A DNA stretch of 41,526 nucleotides from Caryophanales bacterium UBA3375 (GTDB taxonomy: Bacteria; Bacillota_I; Bacilli_A; UBA3375): assembly GCA_002359095.1 (NCBI GenBank), contig DEQD01000035.1, positions 1-41,526 on the forward strand, in the 5' to 3' direction. Below, in pieces: positions 17,073-24,474 of the stretch. The stretch's first letter is position 1; each line of letters begins with the position of its first letter. A program made the translations under genes and the position numbers. Below the pieces are notes generated by a model that made no database searches, was not told the DNA's origin, and worked only from the letters and a program-made list of their open reading frames with translations.

Positions 17073-18051
17073 TACAATTAAAAAGTATGCAACGCTAAAT
17101 GGTATCAGTGGACATGAAGAAAATGTTTCTGAAGCGTTAATCAATGAAAGTAATGCTGATGAGATTTTATATGATAATCTAGGAAGTGTTGCCCTATACT
17201 TTAAAGGAACTAATTCTAAACGTAAAATAGCCGTTATTGCTCACTTTGATGAAGTAGGAATGATTGTTAGTGATGTAACTAAAAATGGGATGGTTAAATT
17301 TAAACTAGTTGGGGGAATTAATATTTATGGATTGACTAATCAACGAGTTATTATTAATAACCAATATAAAGGAACAATTTTAGGTACTTCGCCACATTTA
17401 GAAAATAAAGAACTTAGTGCTGATGACTTAGTAATTGATTGTGGTTTTATATCTAAGGACGAAGCGTTAAATAAAATTAAGATAGGTCAAGCAATTAACT
17501 TTGATGCACCATTTATTGATTTAGAAAATAACTTTGTTTGTGCCAAAGCATTAGATAATCGTATAGGTGTAAGTATCGTTAGCATGTTAAATAAATTCTT
17601 TAAAGATAATCAACCTAGTGATGATATTTATTTGTGTGCTAGTGTGCAAGAAGAAATAGGACTTCGTGGAGCTAATACATTAATGGGTGTTTTACCCAGT
17701 GATTTAGATGAAGTAATTGTTGTGGATGTAAGTCCGGTTGATGATTACTATGATGAAAATCCTATTAATCGTTTAGGTGATGGATTCTTACTTAGAATTA
17801 AAGATCCGCGAATGGTTTTTAATTACAAGTTAATTAATAAAGTTGAAGATATTTGTAATAATGAAGGGTTTAAATACCAACCATATTTCTCATTAGGCGG
17901 TACTGATGCTGCTAGTGTAGAGATTGCAGGAATTGGAACTAAAGTAATGGCATTATGTATAGGTGGAAGAAACATTCATAGTGCTAATAGTATAGTTAAT
18001 ATTAATGATGTAGAAGAATTATATAAATTCTTAACATTTTATTTAGGATAA
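17065..18051 (+). CDS. ytoP: M42-family aminopeptidase (YtoP-like)
   Basis: This 328-residue dinuclear metal aminopeptidase has IAHFDEVGM (first metal His/Asp region), ALDNRIGVS (bridging Asp), VQEEIGLRGA (Glu ligands and base) and LGGTDAAS. Family members form large dodecameric shells that trim peptides; this is family knowledge, not seen here. I choose ATG 17065, with AGGAG at 17055-17059, rather than the in-frame GTG at 17044 that precedes the ribosome site. It overlaps trmB by 8 bases. Confidence 0.9.
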   Translation: MINTIKKYATLNGISGHEENVSEALINESNADEILYDNLGSVALYFKGTNSKRKIAVIAHFDEVGMIVSDVTKNGMVKFKLVGGINIYGLTNQRVIINNQYKGTILGTSPHLENKELSADDLVIDCGFISKDEALNKIKIGQAINFDAPFIDLENNFVCAKALDNRIGVSIVSMLNKFFKDNQPSDDIYLCASVQEEIGLRGANTLMGVLPSDLDEVIVVDVSPVDDYYDENPINRLGDGFLLRIKDPRMVFNYKLINKVEDICNNEGFKYQPYFSLGGTDAASVEIAGIGTKVMALCIGGRNIHSANSIVNINDVEELYKFLTFYLG

Positions 18052-18054
18052 ATT

Positions 18055-18561
18055 ATGAAGAAAAAAGTTAATAGTTTAATTTATATTGTATTAATAATGT
18101 TATCTGTTGGTATTGTAGCATCAACAATGCTAAATTATAATTATACATATAGTGATATTCGTAATTTAGCGTTTAATATAATTAATGCTAAAGATATGAA
18201 GTATAATGAAATTTATGGCGATTATGTATATTATAAGCCATCAGGATTTGAACAACAAAAAAGTGATAATCAGGTTAAACTAACAGGACCTGATGCTCAA
18301 ATATTAATTCATTTTGGTAGTGAAAATATTGGAGATTATAATCTATATACCAAAATGAATTTAGATAAAGAAAAGAAATATGAATATGTTGATGAAAATA
18401 ATAAATACTTTTATGTTTGGGAATATGATCAGGATTACAACTTAGTTGTAGTTGGAGAAAATGATACGTATATTGAAGCATTAATTTCTAAAAATAAAGA
18501 AAAAGAAAATGTTTTAATCGTAGCCCAAATCTTTTCATCAATTAATAAATTGGAGCAATAA
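18055..18561 (+). CDS. membrane-anchored extracytoplasmic protein of unknown function
   Basis: This 168-residue protein has a basic N-terminus and one hydrophobic segment (about 8-25), with no lipobox Cys, so it is probably a signal-anchored protein facing outward. The rest is a soluble, Tyr/Asp/Asn-rich domain without motifs I know. It occupies the slot that ytpP and ytpQ hold in Bacillus between ytoP and ytpR, but does not look like either. It abuts ytpR, sharing one base between stop and start. Confidence 0.7.
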   Translation: MKKKVNSLIYIVLIMLSVGIVASTMLNYNYTYSDIRNLAFNIINAKDMKYNEIYGDYVYYKPSGFEQQKSDNQVKLTGPDAQILIHFGSENIGDYNLYTKMNLDKEKKYEYVDENNKYFYVWEYDQDYNLVVVGENDTYIEALISKNKEKENVLIVAQIFSSINKLEQ

Positions 18562-19094
18562 TGTTATTTAGTGGATATTATAATAAAGAAAATGAATGTT
18601 TAATTATTTCAAGTAATTCAAAGGTAGTAAAAAAGCAAGTAGATAATGGCGATGTTTATTTCTTTGATGAAGAAAATAAAATTGTTGGAGCAAACATTTT
18701 TATTAGTGGTTTAGAAGCGGGGTTAACGGATTTAAATCAAATTGATGATTCGCGTTTAGTACCATTTAAAAATGAAGAAGCACCATTTGTGTATGGATTA
18801 ATTCAAAGTGTAGAAGATCATCCAGAAAGTGATCACTTACATATTTGTCAAGTAAAAGATAAGGTAGAAAAACAAATTGTTTGTGGTGCTAAAAATGTCG
18901 AAGCAAATAAAGTGGGGATTGTTGCTCAAATTGGTGCAGTAATGCCAAATGGTATGAGTATTGTTCCTTCAAAATTACTTAAAGTAGAATCAATTGGAAT
19001 GATGTGTTCTTTAAATGAGTTGGGTGAAAGTGATGAAAAAAACGGAATCTTTTTAAGCGATGATCAAAGTTTAGTTGGAAAACCAGTATTTTAG
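18561..19094 (+). CDS. ytpR: YtpR-type tRNA-binding domain protein
   Basis: This 177-residue protein has an N-terminal half matching the DUF4479 position and a C-terminal EMAP/Trbp111 OB fold: VEDHPESDHLHICQV, QIVCGAKNV, VGIVAQIGAVMPNG and IGMMCSLNELG are the typical strings, also found at the N-terminus of PheT. It is expected to bind tRNA-like RNA, but its cellular role is not established. The synteny ytoP-...-ytpR-...-murC is as in Bacillus. Confidence 0.9.
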   Translation: MLFSGYYNKENECLIISSNSKVVKKQVDNGDVYFFDEENKIVGANIFISGLEAGLTDLNQIDDSRLVPFKNEEAPFVYGLIQSVEDHPESDHLHICQVKDKVEKQIVCGAKNVEANKVGIVAQIGAVMPNGMSIVPSKLLKVESIGMMCSLNELGESDEKNGIFLSDDQSLVGKPVF

Positions 19095-19102
19095 GAAAGA
19101 GT

Positions 19103-20413
19103 ATGAAATATTATTTAATTGGAATTAAAGGAAGTGGAATGAGTGCACTTGCTACTATTTTAAAACAACTAGGTAATGAAGTTGTTGGTAGTGATGTTAC
19201 TAATACTTATTTTACAGATAAAAAATTAATTGATGCAGGAATTGAGTTTTTTGGATTTAATCCTAATAACTTAGATGATAGTATTGATTGTGTAATTATT
19301 GGTAATGCTTTTGATGATAGTAATGAAGAAGTAGTTAGAGCAAAAGAATTAGGACTTAATACTTGTCGTTATTATGAGTTTGTCAACAAACTAGCTTGTG
19401 AGTATAACTCAATAGCTATTTGTGGAACAAATGGTAAAACAACAACGACGGGGATGACTAATTCAATTCTACCAAGTGAAGAAACAATAACTTTGATTGG
19501 TGATGGAACTGGTAGAGCTGGAAGTAATCCTAAATATTTTTTATTCGAAGCTTGTGAATATAAAAATACATTTTTAAACTATCATCCTCATTTATGTTTA
19601 ATTACTAATATTGAAATGGATCATCCTGATTTCTTTAAAGATGTAGAAGATGTTATTAATTCATATCAGATGTTTGCTAATCAAAGTAAACAAGTAATTG
19701 TTAATGGGGATGATAATAATTGTTTGAAAATAAAGCATGAAGATATAATTACTTTTGGAATGAAAAATAGAGATGTTAATGTATTTATGGATAATATTAA
19801 TTTAGATGCTAGTGGAGCAACATTTAATATTATTTATAATAATCAAGATTTAGGACAATTTAATTTAGCTATCTTTGGTGAGCATATGTTGTATAATGCA
19901 CTAGCCAGTATTACAATTGGTTTAGTTAAAGGTATTGATATTAATACTGTTATTAATAACTTAGGTCAGTTTAGTGGAGTTTCTCGTCGCTTTAATATAA
20001 CAACACTTGATGAAGATAATAATGTTTACTTAATTGATGATTATGCTCATCATCCAACAAGTATCAAATTAACAATTCAAGGAATTAGACAAAAGTATCC
20101 AAATTATAGTGTGACTGTATTATTTCAAGCTCATACTTATAGCCGCGTAAATACATTTGCTCATGAGTTTTGCGAGTCTTTATCATTAGCAGATTATGTT
20201 TATATAGATGATATCTTTGGTAGTATTAGAGAACAAAGTGCCAGTGTTGGTAAAGAAGTAATGATTAAAGAATTACAAGATATGGGGGGGAATGTTATCT
20301 TAGATGTAGAAGATATTAAAAAGGTAGACAAAAATCATATTATAGCAGTACTGGGGGCTGGTGATATTGATACTTATATGATTCCAAAAATAAAAGAAAT
20401 AATGAAAGGGTAG
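19103..20413 (+). CDS. murC: UDP-N-acetylmuramate--L-alanine ligase
   Basis: MurC adds the first amino acid of the peptidoglycan stem peptide, using ATP. At 436 residues it has the N-terminal Rossmann part IGIKGSGMSALA, the ATP loop GTNGKTTTTGM (about 110-120), the Firmicutes-type FEACEYKNTFL, NIEMDHPDFF and C-terminal DDYAHHPTSI with FQAHTYSR. The ATP loop has Asn where most MurC proteins have His (GTHGK or GAHGK), which is the form usual in MurD/E/F. All else supports MurC. Confidence 0.94.
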   Translation: MKYYLIGIKGSGMSALATILKQLGNEVVGSDVTNTYFTDKKLIDAGIEFFGFNPNNLDDSIDCVIIGNAFDDSNEEVVRAKELGLNTCRYYEFVNKLACEYNSIAICGTNGKTTTTGMTNSILPSEETITLIGDGTGRAGSNPKYFLFEACEYKNTFLNYHPHLCLITNIEMDHPDFFKDVEDVINSYQMFANQSKQVIVNGDDNNCLKIKHEDIITFGMKNRDVNVFMDNINLDASGATFNIIYNNQDLGQFNLAIFGEHMLYNALASITIGLVKGIDINTVINNLGQFSGVSRRFNITTLDEDNNVYLIDDYAHHPTSIKLTIQGIRQKYPNYSVTVLFQAHTYSRVNTFAHEFCESLSLADYVYIDDIFGSIREQSASVGKEVMIKELQDMGGNVILDVEDIKKVDKNHIIAVLGAGDIDTYMIPKIKEIMKG

Positions 20414-20415
20414 TT

Positions 20416-21336
20416 ATGAAATTAACGATCAAAGAATTTTTAGAGGTATTTAATGAGTTTGAATTATTAACTCCTGATGCTGATTTAGAAAAAGAAATTA
20501 CAGTTCCAGAATTATCAAGGCCAGGGATTGAACTTACAGGATATACTGACTTTTTTCCTAGTTATCGTATTCAATTAATAGGAAAACAAGAAGTTAAGTA
20601 TTTAGAAAGTATTGGTTATAATCATGAACACGTAACTAGATTTTTAAATTCTGATATTCCAATTATTATTATTTGTCGTGACTTAAAAGTAAGTGATGAA
20701 TTTATTAATTTAGCAAATAATAATGGAATACCTGTTGTTAGAACAAGTGAAGTAACTTCTAAAGTACAAGCACAAGTCTTTGTGTACTTAGAAGAAAGAT
20801 TAGCTCCTTGGAAACAAATTCATGGAGTTTGTTTAAGTGTTCATGGTACTGGAATTATAATTACAGGTAAAAGTGGAGCTGGTAAGAGTGAGTTAGCACT
20901 GGAGTTAATTAATAGAGGTCACTTCTTAGTAGCTGATGATAGTGTTATTATGAAATTTATTGATGATGATCACATCATTGCTTCAGCTCCTGATATACTA
21001 AAAAACCGTCTAGAAATTCGTGGACTAGGAATTATTGATGTGACTAAATTATATGGTGTTACTCGTGTGCTTGAAAAAATTGATGTTCATTTAATTATCG
21101 AGATTAAACCTTATGAAGGTAATGAAGAACGAATCGGTTTAAACATTTTATATGAAGAAATAGAAGGACATAAAATTCCTAAAATTGTAATTCCGATGTC
21201 GCCTGGTCGTAACTTAGCTAATCTAGTTGAAACTGCAGTAGCTAACTTCAACCTTAAGACAATTCATAATTTTGATTCGGCAAAAGTATTTAAAGATGAA
21301 TTGTCATCTAAATTAAAGGAACAAAGTAATGGATAA
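20416..21336 (+). CDS. hprK: HPr kinase/phosphorylase
   Basis: HprK phosphorylates HPr on Ser46 in response to glycolytic intermediates and removes that phosphate when phosphate is high; Ser46-P-HPr then acts with CcpA at cre sites. The 306-residue protein has the P-loop GKSGAGKS (151-158), the ADDSV acidic segment and the family signature LEIRGLGIIDV. It is followed by lgt with an 8-base overlap, the conserved Firmicutes pair. A cre-like operator before the PTS gene at 31297 fits this circuit. Confidence 0.97.
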   Translation: MKLTIKEFLEVFNEFELLTPDADLEKEITVPELSRPGIELTGYTDFFPSYRIQLIGKQEVKYLESIGYNHEHVTRFLNSDIPIIIICRDLKVSDEFINLANNNGIPVVRTSEVTSKVQAQVFVYLEERLAPWKQIHGVCLSVHGTGIIITGKSGAGKSELALELINRGHFLVADDSVIMKFIDDDHIIASAPDILKNRLEIRGLGIIDVTKLYGVTRVLEKIDVHLIIEIKPYEGNEERIGLNILYEEIEGHKIPKIVIPMSPGRNLANLVETAVANFNLKTIHNFDSAKVFKDELSSKLKEQSNG

Positions 21337-22114
21337 TACAATTAATATTTTTGGAATTGAAATATATTATTATGCTATTATTATGGTAATAGCTATATTA
21401 GTAGGTATTGATTTAGCAAGAAGATGGTGGAAGAAAAACAATTTAGATGAAAATGTGTTTGATAATATGATTTTTTATCTTATTATTTTTGCCTTTATTG
21501 GAGCAAGAACTTGGTATGTGTTATTTTCTTCTAATTTAGATTATTATTTTTCTAATCCCATTAACATAATTAATCTTCGTCAAGGAGGATTAGCAATACA
21601 TGGAGCTATGGTTGGTGGGTTATGTACGATTTTATATTTTTCAAAAAAATATAAAATACCATTTTTAAAAATTACAGATATAGCAACACCATGTTTAATG
21701 TTAGGTCAAGTAATTGGTCGTTGGGGAAATTTTATGAACCAAGAGGCTCATGGACCACAAACAAGTTATGAGTTTTTAACAAATACGCTTCATTTACCTA
21801 ACTTTATAGTCGAAGGAATGAATATTGGAGGAATATATTATCATCCAACATTCTTATATGAAAGTGTATGGAACTTACTTGGTTTTATCATTATTTATAC
21901 ATTAATTAGAAAAATAAGTATGCCAACAGGAATGGTAACAGCATTTTACTTAATTTGGTATGGATTTATTAGAAGTTTAATTGAAATACTAAGAACAGAT
22001 GCCTTATATTTAGGTGGAATTAAAATAGCTCAATTAACATCATTTAGTATGTTAATTGCTGGAATTGTATTAATAGTAATAATTAAAAGGAGAAAGAATG
22101 AGAATAGCAATTGA
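21329..22114 (+). CDS. lgt: prolipoprotein diacylglyceryl transferase
   Basis: Lgt moves diacylglycerol from phosphatidylglycerol onto the lipobox Cys of lipoproteins such as the CamS-type protein at 3016. The 261-residue polytopic protein shows GGLAIHGAMVGG (about 89-100) with the essential His, and the Lgt signature GRWGNFMNQEAHG (about 130-142). It ends in TGA, one of only two UGA stops in the window, and overlaps plsX by 17 bases. Confidence 0.96.
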   Translation: MDNTINIFGIEIYYYAIIMVIAILVGIDLARRWWKKNNLDENVFDNMIFYLIIFAFIGARTWYVLFSSNLDYYFSNPINIINLRQGGLAIHGAMVGGLCTILYFSKKYKIPFLKITDIATPCLMLGQVIGRWGNFMNQEAHGPQTSYEFLTNTLHLPNFIVEGMNIGGIYYHPTFLYESVWNLLGFIIIYTLIRKISMPTGMVTAFYLIWYGFIRSLIEILRTDALYLGGIKIAQLTSFSMLIAGIVLIVIIKRRKNENSN

Positions 22115-23075
22115 TATAACAGGTGGAGATAATTGTCCTAAAGATGCACTAGATGCTAGTCTTCGTTTTGCTAAAGATTATCAAGATATCGAGTTAACTA
22201 TTTTAGGTTTTAGTGAAGATAAACCAACAACATTACCAAATAATGTGGTTTATCGTGAAGTTAGTGAGTGTATTGATATTTGTGATGATCCAGCAATGAG
22301 TATTAGAACTAAAAAGGACTCTGCGATTGTAGTAGGTGCTGAGTTGGTTAAAGAAAATGCAGTTGATGCATTCTTATCTAGTGGTAGTACAGGAGCAATT
22401 GTTAGTGCGGGAGTACTTAAAGTAAAACGGTTAAAAAATGTAGCAAGACCAGCATTTCCTATTTTTTTACCAAATGAGCATACAGGAAAAATGCGTATGT
22501 ATTTAGATGTAGGTGCTACAGTTGATGCTAAACCAGAACACATTGTAAGTAATGCTAAATTAGCTAAAGTATATACTAATGTAATGTTTGGAATTACTAA
22601 CCCTAACATTAAATTACTAAACATTGGAGCGGAAGAAACTAAAGGTGATGAAGTTTATAAACAAGCATATCAATTGTTAAAAGAAGAAAGTGATTTAAAC
22701 TTTACAGGTAATGTTGAAGGTTATAACTTACTTGATTCAGAAGCAGATATTATTGTTATGGAAGGTTTTGTTGGAAATATTGTTTTAAAAACATTGGAAG
22801 GTACTTTTGATATGTTTAAAACAAAACTAAAAAAAATGATGTTAAAGAATTTAAAAGGTAAAATTTCAGCCCTACTTTTAAATAAATCTTTAAAAGAATT
22901 TAAAGAAGAATTAAATCCTCATAAAATTGCTTGTGCGCCTGTACTTGGTATTAATGGATTAATTGTTAAAGTCCATGGTAGTGCTAAAGAAGAGAACTAT
23001 TATAATGCTTTAGTAGAAACTAAAAATTTAGTAGATAATCAGTTAATTGAAAAGATGCGTAGTTATGAGTTATAA
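22098..23075 (+). CDS. plsX: phosphate acyltransferase PlsX
   Basis: PlsX makes acyl-phosphate from acyl-ACP, the acyl donor for PlsY (encoded at 40852-41439 in this window). The 325-residue protein has the ITGGDNCP start (usually MGGD), SSGSTGAIV near 94, LDVGATVDAKPEH and GFVGNIVLKTLEG. The ribosome site AGGAG lies inside the lgt tail. In Bacillus plsX is followed by fabD-fabG-acpP and then rnc, but here rnc follows directly with an 11-base overlap. Confidence 0.95.
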   Translation: MRIAIDITGGDNCPKDALDASLRFAKDYQDIELTILGFSEDKPTTLPNNVVYREVSECIDICDDPAMSIRTKKDSAIVVGAELVKENAVDAFLSSGSTGAIVSAGVLKVKRLKNVARPAFPIFLPNEHTGKMRMYLDVGATVDAKPEHIVSNAKLAKVYTNVMFGITNPNIKLLNIGAEETKGDEVYKQAYQLLKEESDLNFTGNVEGYNLLDSEADIIVMEGFVGNIVLKTLEGTFDMFKTKLKKMMLKNLKGKISALLLNKSLKEFKEELNPHKIACAPVLGINGLIVKVHGSAKEENYYNALVETKNLVDNQLIEKMRSYEL

Positions 23076-23745
23076 ACAACTATATAATCAATATAATTTT
23101 AAAGAATTAGAAAAGCGTTATAATATTTTCTTTGAAGATAAAGAATTAATAGTTAGAGCATTTACTCATACTAGTTTTATTTGTAATGTAGATAAAAACT
23201 ATGAACGTTTAGAGTTCTTAGGAGATTCAGTATTACAAATGGTAGTTACTGATTATTTATATCGAAATCTACATTTACGTGAAGGGGAAATGAGTAAGTA
23301 TCGTTCTAAACTAGTTAATGAGATTTCCTTAACTAAAATTATGGAAGAAGAAGGGTTAACTAAATACATTATTGTTGGTGATTCGGTTAAAGGATTAACT
23401 CATGAAAAAGCATCTTATGTTGCAGATATGTATGAAAGTATGGTAGCTAGTATTTATTTAGATCAAGGTTATGAAGTAGCTAGTAATTTTATAAAAAAAA
23501 CACTACTTAGTAGAGAAAAGGAATTAATCACTAATGAAGATAATCAAGATTATAAAACTAACTTACAAGAAATATTACAAAAAAACGGTACTATTAAAAT
23601 AGAATATAAAACTAAGCAAGTAGATGAAGGATTATTTAGAAGTGTTGTTTGTGTTGATGATATCCAAATAGGTAAGGGTGAAGGAAGTAGTAAAAAAAAT
23701 GCAGAACAAAAAGCTGCAAGGGAAGCGATGAAATTATATGTGTAA
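23065..23745 (+). CDS. rnc: ribonuclease III
   Basis: RNase III cuts double-stranded RNA, including the rRNA precursor. The 226-residue protein has the catalytic signature ERLEFLGDSVLQM (about 42-54), a second acidic site VADMYESMVASIYLD, and a C-terminal dsRNA-binding domain ending GEGSSKKNAEQKAAREAM. I place the start at the ATG at 23065 rather than an in-frame TTG at 23047. The ribosome site is weak, so coupling with plsX is likely. It overlaps aroF by 8 bases. Confidence 0.96.
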   Translation: MSYKQLYNQYNFKELEKRYNIFFEDKELIVRAFTHTSFICNVDKNYERLEFLGDSVLQMVVTDYLYRNLHLREGEMSKYRSKLVNEISLTKIMEEEGLTKYIIVGDSVKGLTHEKASYVADMYESMVASIYLDQGYEVASNFIKKTLLSREKELITNEDNQDYKTNLQEILQKNGTIKIEYKTKQVDEGLFRSVVCVDDIQIGKGEGSSKKNAEQKAAREAMKLYV

Positions 23746-24460
23746 AGATTTTTTTATAATAGCAGGTCCATGTAGTGTTGAGAGTGAAACACAAATGGAA
23801 GAAGTATTTAACAGTTTATCAAAGGTAAAAGAAGTAGTTGCTATTCGTGGTGGTGCTTTTAAACCTAGAACGAATCCAGAGTCGTTTCAAGGTTTAAAAG
23901 ATAAAGGAATAGATATCCTTGTTGAAAAAAAACAAAAATATAATATGCCAATTGTAACAGAATTAATGGATGTAAGAAATATTGATTTGTTTAAAGATGT
24001 TGATGTAATTCAAATTGGTGCAAGAAATATGCAAAACTATTCTCTTTTAGTTGCAGCTGCAAAATTAAATAAACCAATACTACTTAAAAGAGGTTTTGGA
24101 AATACAATTGATGAATTACTAGCAAGTGCAGATTATATTAAAAAAGCAGGAAATGACAAAATCATTTTATGTGAAAGAGGGATAAGAACATTTGAAAACT
24201 CTACCCGTTTTACACTAGATATTAGTGCTGTTTGTGTACTGAAAGATAAATGCGATTATCCGGTTGTAATTGATCCATCACATGCAAGTGGAAATAGAGA
24301 TTATGTATTAGCTTTATCAAGAGCAGCTAAAGCAGTCGGAGCAGATGGACTTATAATTGAAGTTCATCCAAATCCAGATGAAGCTTTAAGTGATAAAGAT
24401 CAACAAGTAACAATAGAAGGATTTATGGATATAATTGATAGTTTAAAAACAATTAATTAG
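23738..24460 (+). CDS. aroF: DAHP synthase (AroA-I-beta type)
   Basis: This 240-residue enzyme condenses PEP and erythrose 4-phosphate, the first step of the shikimate pathway. Motifs of the small DAHPS/KDO8P-synthase type are clear: GPCSVES, RGGAFKPRTNPESFQG, IGARNMQNY, LLKRGFG, DPSHASGNR and EVHPNPDEALSD. There is no N-terminal ferredoxin-like regulatory domain and no fused chorismate mutase, so simple allosteric control by aromatic products is not expected. KDO8P synthase is unlikely in a Gram-positive cell with aroB and aroA nearby. Confidence 0.92.
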   Translation: MCKDFFIIAGPCSVESETQMEEVFNSLSKVKEVVAIRGGAFKPRTNPESFQGLKDKGIDILVEKKQKYNMPIVTELMDVRNIDLFKDVDVIQIGARNMQNYSLLVAAAKLNKPILLKRGFGNTIDELLASADYIKKAGNDKIILCERGIRTFENSTRFTLDISAVCVLKDKCDYPVVIDPSHASGNRDYVLALSRAAKAVGADGLIIEVHPNPDEALSDKDQQVTIEGFMDIIDSLKTIN

Positions 24461-24474
24461 TTAATGGAGTAATG

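Noticed and set aside
22250..22624. 124-codon open frame on the minus strand
   Set aside because: It lies wholly inside plsX, has no ribosome site or family similarity, and arises from codon composition of the real gene.
23700..23760. Leader regulation (T-box or attenuator) before aroF
   Set aside because: aroF starts inside the rnc coding sequence, so there is no untranslated leader in which such an element could lie.
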